Made by a program: the position numbers and the translations under genes. A stretch of DNA of 64,000 nucleotides from Bacteroidetes bacterium UBA4414. GTDB lineage: Bacteria > Bacteroidota > Bacteroidia > Chitinophagales > Chitinophagaceae. The stretch lies in assembly GCA_002389765.1 (NCBI GenBank), contig DGQM01000017.1, positions 130,027-194,026 of the forward strand, written 5' to 3'. Position 1 is the stretch's first letter; every line of letters begins with the position of its first letter. Shown piece by piece: positions 53,338 to 61,956 of this stretch. The notes beneath the pieces are model-generated. The model ran no database searches. It saw only the letters and a list, made by a program, of their open reading frames with translations, and was not told the origin of the DNA.

Positions 53338-53907
53338 TTACATGTTTAGCAAAAAAATCCACAATACAGGCAGCAAGTCTGCCAGTTTAATCCTCATCAG
53401 TTTCAGCGCCTTGCCCATTTGGTTCTCTACTGTTTTTACAGACAATCCCAATTGCTCGGCTATCTCACGGTACTTCATATCCTCAAACCTGCTCATCTGA
53501 AAAATGGTGCGGCATTGTTCGGGCAGTTCTGCCAATGCCTGTCGCAGCCTTTCTTCCAGTTGCAGCACTTTGCTGTGTTGTGTATTGTTATTGTCCATCT
53601 CGCTATTGGTATGCACGGCGTAGTTTCGGTACGACTGTTTCACTTTTTCGTGCTTCACGAAATTGATGCAGTCGTTGTACACAGCGCGGTACAGATAGGC
53701 ATTCAGCGATTGCAGTTCATGTATCTTTTCTTTCTTTTCCCACAGCTTTACAAATACATTCTGTACTATTTCCTCTGCATCATCCTCATCGTTCAGTATA
53801 GTGCATGCGTAGGCGTGCAGCCTCTTATAGTGAGACTTGAACACTTCCTCAAACAATATTTCGGTACTTGCCATACTTACGGTGGCATTACCGCTCGTTA
53901 TTTCCAT
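53338..53907 (-). CDS. ECF sigma factor (FecI-like)
   Basis: 189 residues from the ATG at 53907, the usual length; the in-frame region further upstream contains the promoter motif and so is not coding. Region 2 reads EILFEEVFKSHYKRLHAYACTILNDEDDAEEIVQNVFVKLWEK and region 4 LPEQCRTIFQMSRFEDMKYREIAEQLGLSVKTVENQMGKALKLMR. It would be held by the FecR-like protein encoded next. A copy of the shared motif lies 56 bases upstream, so it probably drives its own operon. ATG at 53874 is a possible shorter start. Confidence 0.92.
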   Translation of the reverse strand: MEITSGNATVSMASTEILFEEVFKSHYKRLHAYACTILNDEDDAEEIVQNVFVKLWEKKEKIHELQSLNAYLYRAVYNDCINFVKHEKVKQSYRNYAVHTNSEMDNNNTQHSKVLQLEERLRQALAELPEQCRTIFQMSRFEDMKYREIAEQLGLSVKTVENQMGKALKLMRIKLADLLPVLWIFLLNM

Positions 53908-53963
53908 GCAGCCTGTGTGGTATCGGGGTGCAAAGATAACCGCTTCTGCCGTTGCCATTTGAA

Positions 53964-53995
53964 GTATGACAACCAATAGAACAATTACCCCTACG
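53964..53995 (-). promoter_or_regulatory. Shared ECF-type promoter motif, site 3 (sigma factor)
   Basis: On the minus strand CGTAGGGGTA, 13 bases, TTGTCATAC, about 56 bases before the ATG at 53907. Together with the two other sites this predicts positive autoregulation by the sigma factor. Confidence 0.75.
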
Positions 53996-54185
53996 CCTTT
54001 CCGAATTTTTTTTACAAATATCTGCAATTTGCCGCAAGTGGCTGATAACCAGTAATGATAGGTATTGCTTTTAATGAGATGTTAACGCCGCGCTAACGGG
54101 CTGTTAATCAGTTGGTTTTGCTTGCAGATAGGAATGGGATTGTTCACATTTGTAAACTACGGATGGTAAACAAGCGTAACGGATA

Positions 54186-54368
54186 ATGGAAAACTACGAA
54201 AAACAAAATCCCGTACATGGTATGGAACCATATACGGGAGATGCCGAAGCCTCTAAAGAAAAAGGCCTGAAATTTCTGTTGGTATTATTTGTGACAACTA
54301 TCGGCGCATTCGCTACCGCAGCTTTCGCCACATTCGCTGCCGCAAGCTTCATCGCACGTGTGTTTTGA
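54186..54368 (+). CDS. Small membrane protein candidate, overlapping the convergent gene
   Basis: 60 residues: a polar start (MENYEKQNPVHGMEPYTGDA) and one hydrophobic span rich in Ala and Phe. Its last 84 bases are antisense to the Cys-ladder end of the convergent gene, and that part (ATAAFATFAAASFIA) looks like a by-product of the repeat on the other strand. The first half has the look of a real protein. It is divergent from the sigma factor gene. Confidence 0.35.
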   Translation: MENYEKQNPVHGMEPYTGDAEASKEKGLKFLLVLFVTTIGAFATAAFATFAAASFIARVF

Positions 54369-55139
54369 GTACTTGCCGTTGATGTCGTACTCTTTGATGC
54401 GCTTGAAGGTAGCTTTGTCTACATCGATATAAATCTTCTTAACAGGGTATGATGCTTTTGCAGGCAATACAGGGATGTTCTCCACTTTTTCTGTAGCCAG
54501 CAGTGCGCTCTCGTCTATTTCTTTTACATAAGTAGTGCCTTCGCAGTCGTTGCACTCACAGTCTTCTTTGCTGTAGTAGCGCGCATATACTTTTACTTTC
54601 AGTTTTGCAGTACCGTTACAACGTTCTACATACGTAATGGTTTCCGTGTTCGGATTAGCATAGTAGAATGCATTACCACACTCATTCATTATATATAGTG
54701 TACAACCCTTTGTAGCAGGGCGTACTACCCAACAAGGTATATTGCGCTGATTGGTAAGTGCCAGCAGGCTGTATATGTAATTGTGTTTACCATCGCCCAG
54801 CATACCTATAGCGCCGAATGGCAGGGTAGTGCTTTCCAGCCTGTCGATAGTAAATGCGGGATCACTCACGCCTTTGTAGCCAATAGCTGTGAAGAGTGCG
54901 TTTATTTCGTCCTTATACTTAGCATCGTTTGCCAGTGCTTTCAGGTTTTTGAAGTAAACATTCTTATCCGTCACATGGCGCAGCGGTACAAATTGCGGTG
55001 ATACCCCCAGCTTTGTGATAACTGCAGGTGTTTTATCTTTTGGGACATTAAAAATGCGGTGTTTGTCTGTACATGGAGATTGCGCGGTTGCAACCAGATA
55101 TTGTAGTGCCAGCAGGCACAGCAGGATACCTTTTTTCAT
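54285..55139 (-). CDS. Exported protein with C-terminal Cys ladder, unknown
   Basis: 284 residues from the ATG at 55139, which begins a signal peptide (MKKGILLCLLALQYLVATA, mature Gln); the frame is open further upstream without coding character. The main domain contains FGAIGMLGDGKHNYIYSLL and CWVVRPATKGCTLYIMNECGNAFYYAN, with several Cys, and CECNDCEG. The tail has six Cys exactly four apart (CDEACGSECGESCGSECADSC), encoded by a 12-base near-repeat. This could form a thiol-lined helix that binds metal or cross-links at the surface. I do not recognise the family. Confidence 0.7.
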   Translation of the reverse strand: MKKGILLCLLALQYLVATAQSPCTDKHRIFNVPKDKTPAVITKLGVSPQFVPLRHVTDKNVYFKNLKALANDAKYKDEINALFTAIGYKGVSDPAFTIDRLESTTLPFGAIGMLGDGKHNYIYSLLALTNQRNIPCWVVRPATKGCTLYIMNECGNAFYYANPNTETITYVERCNGTAKLKVKVYARYYSKEDCECNDCEGTTYVKEIDESALLATEKVENIPVLPAKASYPVKKIYIDVDKATFKRIKEYDINGKYSKHTCDEACGSECGESCGSECADSCHK

Positions 55140-55233
55140 AAGCCTGTGTTTGTGAGCAACAAGATACATATTAATTGATATTATGGCAATAAGCATTGCC
55201 CTGTAAGTGCTTGTATAGCCGTAAATTGCGGCT

Positions 55234-55941
55234 ATGTTCAGGACAATAACGGTGCTTGCGGCACTGATGTTAGGCGGTATTGCGGCAAAGGCACAGGTAG
55301 ATGCAGGGATAGGGCCATCGTTTGGTTTCCCGATGTCCTTCAATTCCAATGTAGGTAGTTATCATCATTCATCAGGCGTGCCTGGGGCTAAAGTACAGTT
55401 TACCTATCAGCCGCAAAATGCAACGTTTGTGCCTACACTGGCGGTAGAGGCATCTCCGTATATACTACCCATTACAAAGCTGGGTAGTACAGACAGGGTG
55501 CTGAACATGAATTTCTTTACCCTGAACGCCATGCTATATGGCAGGGCAAGGAAAGTGCTGAACAATAATAAAGAATTGTACTACGGTTTAGGAATAGGTG
55601 CAACCTATATGAAGGGCAGAAGTGTGAGCCTGAGCGGTAATCAGAACAGTTATATAACCGTTATTGAGGACTCTGCCGATTATATACAAGTTATATCTCC
55701 GCAAGTGGCACTGAATGCTGAGTATGTATTGCCTGTAACATCACAAGCGCCCGTGTATCTGGGCATTGGCGTACAGCTTTTGTATAGCTACTATTTTGAA
55801 AGACAGACCACTTGGCGTATAGCCGTTGTAGATGATCAATACAATCTCTACAACCTGCGCCCTAAACTACGGGGGCATATGCTGAATCCTAGCGTGTATC
55901 TGGTATTGTACTACAGGTTTGGTTCACGAAGCAAATATTGA
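55234..55941 (+). CDS. Outer-membrane beta-barrel protein
   Basis: 235 residues with a signal peptide (GIAAKA, mature Gln). Strands such as VDAGIGPSFGFPMSFN, VKFTYQPQ-like GAKVQFTYQPQ, LYYGLGIGATYMKGR, QVALNAEYVLPV and YLGIGVQLLYSYYF alternate hydrophobic and polar residues and end PSVYLVLYYRFGSRSKY. It fits a small 8-10-strand barrel of the OmpA/porin-like group. Role unknown. It is divergent from the Cys-ladder protein gene and is followed 46 bases later by the TPR lipoprotein gene. Confidence 0.7.
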   Translation: MFRTITVLAALMLGGIAAKAQVDAGIGPSFGFPMSFNSNVGSYHHSSGVPGAKVQFTYQPQNATFVPTLAVEASPYILPITKLGSTDRVLNMNFFTLNAMLYGRARKVLNNNKELYYGLGIGATYMKGRSVSLSGNQNSYITVIEDSADYIQVISPQVALNAEYVLPVTSQAPVYLGIGVQLLYSYYFERQTTWRIAVVDDQYNLYNLRPKLRGHMLNPSVYLVLYYRFGSRSKY

Positions 55942-55987
55942 TATTTCCATTGCTTTTTTGACGGGCTAATTATTTAAGTTTGCAGCC

Positions 55988-56995
55988 ATGAAAAAGGTAC
56001 TGTACGGATTTGTTGCATTATTTATAGCATTGGCTGCCTGCAAAAACGGTGAAAAGAAACAAGCGGTAGATAATAATCCGGTGTTTCAAGACCCTAAGCT
56101 GAAAGAAATAAGTGATAAAATAGCACAGGAACCCGATAATGCAGCACTGTATTTTGAGCGTGGTAACAAACTGTATAAACTGGAAGAAGACTCACTGGCA
56201 ATTGTTGATTTCAAAAAAGCGATATCGCTGGATAGTACGAAGGCTACTTATTACAGCGCCATAGGTGAAGTGCTGTTTGAGCATAAAGACATCAGTGGCA
56301 GTGTTACCTATATAGAAAAAGCACTAAAGCTAAACCCCGAAGACAAAGTAGCGCAGCTGAAGCTGGCTAAAATGTTTGTATACATCAAAGAATATTCAAA
56401 AGCATTCAGCGCTATTAATACTGTACTAAGGCAGGATGTGTTTGCGGCAGAAGGCTATTTTCTGAAAGGGATGATATACAAAGACCTGAAAGATACTACG
56501 AGGGCTATATCCAGTTTCCGTACGGCGGTGCAAGTAGATGCGCAATATGCAGATGCTTTTGTGCAGTTGGGTCAGATATTCAGTTCGAAAGGAGACCCGT
56601 TGGCGCTCAGTTATTATAACAATGCATTCAAAAGCGATACTACAGATGTGTTTCCGCTATTTGCCCGCGGTGTATACTATCAGGATAGGAAGGAATACGA
56701 ACTGGCAAAAGAAGAATACCGCAATACCATATTGCACAACAGAATGTATCTGGATGCCTACTTCAACATGGGTTATGTATATATGCAGCAAGATTCTTTT
56801 GAAAAAGCACTGCGTCAATACGAACTGATAACGCAACTGGACCAAACCAATCCCGAGGGTTATTTTAACAAAGGCCTTGCTTACGAAAAGATGGGCAAGA
56901 AACAAGATGCTATCAGAGAGTATCAGCAAACACTTGTTTTTGCAGAAGATTTTGAAGCTGCTAAAATCAGGCTGAAGGCACTGGGGGCTAAATAA
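55988..56995 (+). CDS. TPR-repeat lipoprotein
   Basis: 335 residues with lipobox LAAC (Cys19). From residue about 50 there are eight tetratricopeptide repeats, for example ALYFERGNKLYKLEEDSLAI, AEGYFLKGMIYKDLKDTTRAI, LDAYFNMGYVYMQQDSFEKAL and PEGYFNKGLAYEKMGKKQDAI. TPR arrays bind other proteins; a lipid-anchored one in Bacteroidota may serve secretion, gliding or cell-envelope complexes. No enzyme domain is present. The partner is unknown. Confidence 0.85.
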   Translation: MKKVLYGFVALFIALAACKNGEKKQAVDNNPVFQDPKLKEISDKIAQEPDNAALYFERGNKLYKLEEDSLAIVDFKKAISLDSTKATYYSAIGEVLFEHKDISGSVTYIEKALKLNPEDKVAQLKLAKMFVYIKEYSKAFSAINTVLRQDVFAAEGYFLKGMIYKDLKDTTRAISSFRTAVQVDAQYADAFVQLGQIFSSKGDPLALSYYNNAFKSDTTDVFPLFARGVYYQDRKEYELAKEEYRNTILHNRMYLDAYFNMGYVYMQQDSFEKALRQYELITQLDQTNPEGYFNKGLAYEKMGKKQDAIREYQQTLVFAEDFEAAKIRLKALGAK

Positions 56996-57064
56996 GCTTC
57001 GTAAACATCCTGTATAGGATTTACTTTTTTAAAACATTATATTTAATGTTTTAAAGCTATAGGA

Positions 57065-57520
57065 TTGCGCTTGTACCTACGTTTTCTGCTCTTATTACTT
57101 TGTCTTACTACTGCTACGCATGCGCAGGAGGATGCCGATGTTACCGACTTGCCGAAACTGACGGCTTCCATTCCATTAGAAAAGAGCATTAATGTGAAGA
57201 TAACCGGCAGAGATACCGCCATACTTAACTATTACAATCTGTATGCTTTTGAGTATAGTGAGGGCAAGACCAAAGCTGCAGGAGAGGTACTGATACCTAA
57301 ATATCTGGATGCATATAGCCGCAAGGCAAGGATAAATGTATCGCTTTGCAGGGTTACCAACTTCATTGTGCACACTGCTGCCAATAGCATGGAAGTAGAA
57401 GACTATATAGAGATTACAACAGCCAACGGCAAAAAACACTATTTCAACTTCGACCCCGAGTTGCCGCAGCCCGTTTTTACATTGTGCAACAATCAACAGA
57501 AAGATACCGAGGTTGAATAG
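57065..57520 (+). CDS. Small exported protein of unknown function (TTG start)
   Basis: 151 residues. No ATG is available after the last in-frame stop (57044-57046), so the start must be a TTG (57065, or 57071). The signal peptide runs to ATHA with mature Gln. The mature part has SINVKITGRDTAILNYYNLYAFEYSEG-like strands and a late VEDYIEITTANGKKHYFNFDPE. It overlaps the next gene by 8 bases, so the two are probably translated together. Family unknown. Confidence 0.6.
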   Translation: MRLYLRFLLLLLCLTTATHAQEDADVTDLPKLTASIPLEKSINVKITGRDTAILNYYNLYAFEYSEGKTKAAGEVLIPKYLDAYSRKARINVSLCRVTNFIVHTAANSMEVEDYIEITTANGKKHYFNFDPELPQPVFTLCNNQQKDTEVE

Positions 57521-58373
57521 GCTGGCTAAAATATCATTGTTGGTTTTTGTGACTGCCTGTTGCTGTTTACAAAGCTACGCACAAAGAAAAAAGCCTGCTA
57601 AACAAGCGGTGAAACCCAAAGCACAACCCGCTGTGGATTTAATAGAGCGCACACCTGTAAGGCTGCCAAAGAAAGATACGGTAGAGATCATTTACGAAAC
57701 AGTGCCGGCCAAGCAATCTAAAAAGCAGATTGATAACAGTGGCTCGCTGCTGTCTGTAAAAGAAGAGGTAATAACCATACCGAAGAAAGATACAGGACGC
57801 AAAAAAAATGTGCAGATAGTGTATGATACGGTGAAGTATGTAAAGAAACCAAAGCCAGAGGAAAATCAACCCGGTGCGGAAGATAAAGCAAAAGCACCTA
57901 CAACACCTGTAGCTATTGCAGATGTAAAAGCAGTAAAAGATACGGTAAAGGAAAAAACCAAAGAAGGATTTTGCGGCTGTGTAGAGTTGAAGATAAAAGG
58001 GCAGGATACCATCAACTACGAAGATTACATCAATTATTCATTTACATTCAAGAACAACTGTAAGTCGGAAGTGTTTGTGTATTCATATGCCTTTCGCTTT
58101 GGTGTGGCAGACTATTTTGGAAAACCGGTGAAACGCCTGCGTCGCATAGATTTTGTAAAGCGCTTTGACCATAGTGAGTATGTGCGTATTGACCCCGGAG
58201 AAACCTACGAGTATCGTTTTGCAGACGATCCGTTTTTTGAATATGAATTAACCAAAGGCGGACAGTACCGTTTTACATTCATACATAGCAATGTAGCCAA
58301 CAAGAGCAAAATAGCACCCACCAAAACATATTTGTGCAGCGAGGCTAAGGAGCAGATAGTAACTGTAAAATAA
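57513..58373 (+). CDS. Exported Lys-rich protein with C-terminal beta domain, unknown (TTG start)
   Basis: 286 residues beginning with TTG at 57513, inside the end of the preceding gene. Signal peptide to QSYA (mature Gln). A linker of about 120 residues is rich in Lys, Pro and Asp with repeated PKKDT motifs (KLPKKDTVEIIYET-like, TIPKKDTGRKKNVQIVYDT). The C-terminal domain (about 150-286) is a beta-sandwich with FCGCVELKIKGQDTINYEDY, a pattern shared with the preceding protein's GRDTAILNYYN, so the two may be related. Followed by a bidirectional terminator. Confidence 0.65.
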   Translation: MNRLAKISLLVFVTACCCLQSYAQRKKPAKQAVKPKAQPAVDLIERTPVRLPKKDTVEIIYETVPAKQSKKQIDNSGSLLSVKEEVITIPKKDTGRKKNVQIVYDTVKYVKKPKPEENQPGAEDKAKAPTTPVAIADVKAVKDTVKEKTKEGFCGCVELKIKGQDTINYEDYINYSFTFKNNCKSEVFVYSYAFRFGVADYFGKPVKRLRRIDFVKRFDHSEYVRIDPGETYEYRFADDPFFEYELTKGGQYRFTFIHSNVANKSKIAPTKTYLCSEAKEQIVTVK

Positions 58374-58392
58374 TGTGTTGCTAATCGTATTG

Positions 58393-58420
58393 ATAAAGGG
58401 AGCAATTTTGCTCCCTTTAT
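58393..58420. terminator. Bidirectional rho-independent terminator
   Basis: A 13-bp stem (ATAAAGGGAGCAA with TTGCTCCCTTTAT) and a very short loop between convergent genes. Confidence 0.85.
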
Positions 58421-59032
58421 TTATGCTCTGAATTTTTTTATCTCTTCCAGATTGTCCTTAATAGTTCTGATGTTTTTGAAGTATAGCAGTTTGTAAACCA
58501 ATAGCAGCGATACTACAATTGCAACAATGCCTATCAGTATGCGCGGCAAAAAAACATCGGGCATGTCTGTCACGTCTATGTCTTTTACCCACTTTGCCAT
58601 TACTACAAGCGTGCTGCTGATGATGAGTGGCGATAGTATGATGGTCCACAATCTTTCTTTGCTTACCAGCAGCCTGAAGCGTTCTGTGGTTTGTGCGGTT
58701 TCACTCACGCTGTTTTTGCTTGGGTCTATGGCAGCAAGCATCTTGTACTTTACATAAAACATAAACATGCTGCCAATGATAAATGTAAACGACACGAAAT
58801 AAGATGCAGTGAGCAATGTGTTGTTGAATATAGTGCCGAACAACAGGATGTATACAACGGTGAGCAGTATGCAAAGTGCAAGCCCCATATATTCGTATAT
58901 CAGTATATTCTTTACCGCACTGCGCGATTTATTTTCCAGCATCAGGTTGATGAGCTGTTCGTTCAGTATTTTATTTTCCTGCAGTGTTTTATCGTACTGC
59001 TGCCACATGGCCTTCATATCGTCCAGTTCCAT
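58421..59032 (-). CDS. Membrane protein partner of the ECF sigma factor
   Basis: 203 residues. A cytoplasmic N-terminal part (about 1-45, MELDDMKAMWQQYDKTLQENKILNEQL) is followed by four membrane segments in two pairs (about 47-110 and 130-190) and a short charged tail. The gene follows the sigma factor gene by 14 bases, and this plan, short coiled N-terminus plus four spans without a zinc finger, is common for proteins encoded beside Bacteroidota ECF sigma factors. An anti-sigma role is inferred. Confidence 0.7.
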   Translation of the reverse strand: MELDDMKAMWQQYDKTLQENKILNEQLINLMLENKSRSAVKNILIYEYMGLALCILLTVVYILLFGTIFNNTLLTASYFVSFTFIIGSMFMFYVKYKMLAAIDPSKNSVSETAQTTERFRLLVSKERLWTIILSPLIISSTLVVMAKWVKDIDVTDMPDVFLPRILIGIVAIVVSLLLVYKLLYFKNIRTIKDNLEEIKKFRA

Positions 59033-59046
59033 AAAGCAAATGTTTT

Positions 59047-59547
59047 TTAATTGTTCAACAATGGTTGTGCCTGTTTCCGCAATCTGTCTTTTATCCTGTT
59101 TAGCTTGGTGCCTACATTGCTGGTGCTGATGCCTAGTATCTCAGCAATTTCAGCATGTGTCCTGTCTTCGAAGTACAGGAGCACCAGTGCTTTATCCAGC
59201 GGTGGCAATTCACCAATCAGTTTGTGCATAATGCGGTATTCTTCTGCATACGGTACATGTCCATCGTCTGCTACATCTATAATGGGTAGTTGTGTGGTAG
59301 TGGTAATAGCATTGCGTTGCCTGCGTTGATGGGTAATGGCGGTATTCAGTGCTACACGATATAGCCAGGTACTTACCGCCGCATCGCCACGATAGCGTGC
59401 ATAGCCATTCCATGCCTGCAATACTATTTCCTGAAACAGGTCGCGAATGTCCTCATCATCTGCCGCGTACAGATGGCACACTTTATACACTAGCTTTTCG
59501 TGCTGTTGTATCAGTGTTGCAAATGCCTGTTGAAGATTTGACTGCAT
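59047..59547 (-). CDS. ECF sigma factor
   Basis: 166 residues from the ATG at 59547. Region 2: FATLIQQHEKLVYKVCHLYAADDEDIRDLFQEIVLQAWNGYARYRG; region 4: LPPLDKALVLLYFEDRTHAEIAEILGISTSNVGTKLNRIKDRLRK. It has the DRTHAEIAEILGIS helix typical of sigma factors paired with multi-span membrane proteins, unlike the FecI-like factor at 53338. No promoter motif like that of the other factor was found before it. Confidence 0.9.
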   Translation of the reverse strand: MQSNLQQAFATLIQQHEKLVYKVCHLYAADDEDIRDLFQEIVLQAWNGYARYRGDAAVSTWLYRVALNTAITHQRRQRNAITTTTQLPIIDVADDGHVPYAEEYRIMHKLIGELPPLDKALVLLYFEDRTHAEIAEILGISTSNVGTKLNRIKDRLRKQAQPLLNN

Positions 59548-59554
59548 AAAAAAT

Positions 59555-59589
59555 ACGGCTACCAATAATATACAATTATTAGTAGCCGT
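59555..59589 (-). terminator. Terminator of the ELWxxDGT-repeat protein gene
   Basis: ACGGCTAC with GTAGCCGT, then AATAAT with ATTATT after one mismatch; on the minus strand it is followed by a T-rich stretch. It separates the T9SS gene from the sigma factor gene. Confidence 0.75.
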
Positions 59590-59621
59590 GTATGGTAAAA
59601 CATCACACGTAGTGCGAAAAA

Positions 59622-61127
59622 TTATTTCACTACCAACTGTGTGCTATAGTATTTGCTGCCTGTGTTGTTTGTTACGGTACAGTTATAGATGCCTGCATTC
59701 AATTTTGCTGTTGGCAGTGCTATATTGGTTTCGCCCGCCGGCATGTTTTGCATACCTGTTGTATAAACAACTCTGCCCTGCATATCGGTTATGCTCACCA
59801 TTATGCTCTCTGCTTTGTTCAGTTGCAGTTGCAGGGTAGCCGTAGTGGTTGCAGGGTTAGGGTATAGTGTTGCTTTGCCATCAAAGCTGATATTAGTAAC
59901 ACTCACTTCTTTGTAGTTGAAGCGGAAAAGCTCATCGCCCACACCGCCACAATCTACCGCGCGGAAGTATAGGTTGTCGCCAACTACTGTCAGTTGTTGC
60001 GGGTTGCTGTTTGCAGCACCGGTGCACATCTCTATTGCCTTAACAGGCGTATTAACGCCATCATAAGACCACATTTCTATACCTGTATTATTGTTGTTGG
60101 CTACAAAGTATATTTTATTGTTGTAGCGTGTCAGCCATGATGGTTCAGAAGAGTTAGTACCGTTGGTACTTGCAGCCATTGTGGTATTCCCTGTAGCCTC
60201 GTCATAAACGTAAAGCTGTTTTTCGAGGCTGGTATTGCTGCCAACAAAATATATCTTGTTATTGAAGGGTACTATTAGCGGTGCTTTTACATCGGGCATA
60301 CCATCGAAAGACCCAGGGGCAACATCTGTCAGCCTTGTTATTACATTGCCAGTAACATCATAATTATATAATTCGCGGCCATAGTTGCCATCGTCTGCCG
60401 AAAAGTAAAGTTTATCGTTGATTACCGTCAGGTGCATGGGGTTTGAAGAGCCAGAGCCGTTGAGGTCTACCACCATATTGGTAGTTTGCAGCACAGGGTC
60501 GTATACCCACAGTTCGTTGTTGTTGCCATCGTTATCTGCGGTAAAGTATACTTTGTTTTTGTAAGCAATGATATTGCCCGTTACACTACTGTCTGTGCCT
60601 GTACGTATATCTGTAAGGCGCACAGGCATAATAACATTGGGGTCATAGCTCCATAGCTCATAGCCCTCTGTGCTAGTACTGGCGCGGAAGTACAGTATAT
60701 TATTGAATACCATATAGTCGTCGGGAGAGCTGCTGCCTGCCCCCAGCTCTATGTCTATAATGTTTGGGCTGCCTGTACCGTTGTATTTAAAAAGCTCGTA
60801 GCCTGAAGTACCGTTATCGCCTGTGAAGTATAGTTTGGAATTGATAACTGCCGTCGGACGATTGAAGAACTGACCTATTGTACTGCCTGCAAGGGGATTC
60901 AGGTCGCCTATCATTGCAGGTGCACTAGTACCGTCCGTAGTATGCATTTCCCATCCTCTGCTGCCATTATTCGCATAGCAAGCTACTCCGCTGCCGAATG
61001 GTGTAATATGTATAGGGTAAGAAGAACCTGAACCTATATTGATGTCTAATTTTGTGATGCCTGTTTGTGCTGTCGCGCAGTAGCCTGTCATTGCAGCAAA
61101 CGCTGCCATCAAAACTTGTTTTTTCAT
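59622..61127 (-). CDS. T9SS cargo with ELWxxDGT-type repeats
   Basis: 501 residues: signal peptide (MKKQVLMAAFAAMTGYCATA, mature Gln), then about eight repeats of 45-50 residues such as GYELFKYNGTGSPNIIDIELG, GYELWSYDPNVIMPVRLTDI, NELWVYDPVLQTTNMVVDLNG and GRELYNYD, the ELWxxDGT-type propeller/hyalin-like pattern. The T9SS sorting domain (about 420-501) has ATLYPNPATTTATLQL, VSITDMQGRVVYT and AGIYNCTVTN. Probably a surface protein. No catalytic residues seen. Confidence 0.85.
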   Translation of the reverse strand: MKKQVLMAAFAAMTGYCATAQTGITKLDINIGSGSSYPIHITPFGSGVACYANNGSRGWEMHTTDGTSAPAMIGDLNPLAGSTIGQFFNRPTAVINSKLYFTGDNGTSGYELFKYNGTGSPNIIDIELGAGSSSPDDYMVFNNILYFRASTSTEGYELWSYDPNVIMPVRLTDIRTGTDSSVTGNIIAYKNKVYFTADNDGNNNELWVYDPVLQTTNMVVDLNGSGSSNPMHLTVINDKLYFSADDGNYGRELYNYDVTGNVITRLTDVAPGSFDGMPDVKAPLIVPFNNKIYFVGSNTSLEKQLYVYDEATGNTTMAASTNGTNSSEPSWLTRYNNKIYFVANNNNTGIEMWSYDGVNTPVKAIEMCTGAANSNPQQLTVVGDNLYFRAVDCGGVGDELFRFNYKEVSVTNISFDGKATLYPNPATTTATLQLQLNKAESIMVSITDMQGRVVYTTGMQNMPAGETNIALPTAKLNAGIYNCTVTNNTGSKYYSTQLVVK

Positions 61128-61313
61128 ACTTCTAATATGTTTCTGCAGGGCTGTTTAGTCGTAATATGTTACTAAGATACACGAAAAATCATGCCTAAAA
61201 ATTACAGTAAGCTCATTTTAACTATTAGTGAATGCCAAAATCGTAATATTAAATTGTGTATAATGTGAGAATAAATATTGATCCGGGTTAATGTTGTATA
61301 GTGTATTTTTCGA

Positions 61314-61321
61314 TACATTTG
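61314..61321 (+). promoter_or_regulatory. Candidate -7 element
   Basis: TACATTTG matches TAnnTTTG, 21 bases before the ATG at 61343. The -33 element is unclear (a GTTG 17 bases upstream). Confidence 0.35.
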
Positions 61322-61342
61322 AATCCTGTATAAGATTGCCAC

Positions 61343-61675
61343 ATGAAAGAGAACACCTTAACACTAGAAGAAGCTAAAGATATTTGTAATGAATATCAAA
61401 ACCTTGTTGGCCGGTTATTTTGCGGGGAGTATCGCGAGCTAGGTACTATTGAAGCAGTAGTGATATGCCCTTACGGAAAGCTTGATAAATGGGCTTTTGC
61501 CAAATATTATCAGCGATACCAAAACGCAGAGCAAGCTATTAGTTTTTATACCGGAGATACATATGATGTAATATTGATAGGCAGAGATAAAAGTAATAAT
61601 GTGGTTTGCAGAGATCTTAGTGCACACCTTTCTTACATTACTGCTAATCCGGATTTGCTCATATCACTCGACTAA
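61343..61675 (+). CDS. Hypothetical protein
   Basis: 110 residues, cytoplasmic in appearance, with no signal peptide or membrane span. The N-terminal half (LTLEEAKDICNEYQNLVGRLF) is helical; the second half alternates (TIEAVVICPYGKLDKWAFAKYYQRY, DTYDVILIGRDKSNNVVCRDL). A -7-type element precedes it. I do not recognise a family, and no partner gene is nearby. Confidence 0.6.
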   Translation: MKENTLTLEEAKDICNEYQNLVGRLFCGEYRELGTIEAVVICPYGKLDKWAFAKYYQRYQNAEQAISFYTGDTYDVILIGRDKSNNVVCRDLSAHLSYITANPDLLISLD

Positions 61676-61956
61676 GTATTTGTCTATAGGAATTGTTTGC
61701 TGCAACGGATATAGTAGTGCAGCGGCTGTTTTATTATAAGCATGTTGCGTGCACTTGCTAATCTCATGGCAATTGAATATCTTTAGTACATACCTGTTTT
61801 ATGCAAGCAAACAAATAGAGGACATTGCCGGGTTGATTGCAACAAAACAGAAAATACAAGCCCGGATTTCAGGTGTGTTTATTTACTGATATTTCATATA
61901 TCAATAGGGGGGTAAAAGGGTGTATTGTTTTTTATTAAAACAAATGCTATCCGTTT

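Noticed and set aside
53908..54027. N-terminal extension of the ECF sigma factor with a hydrophobic segment
   Set aside because: This stretch contains the shared promoter motif, and ECF sigma factors have no membrane segment there.
61905..61920. ATAGGGGGGTAAAA upstream of the small hypothetical gene
   Set aside because: Two extra G and no TTGTCAT-like part at the right distance.
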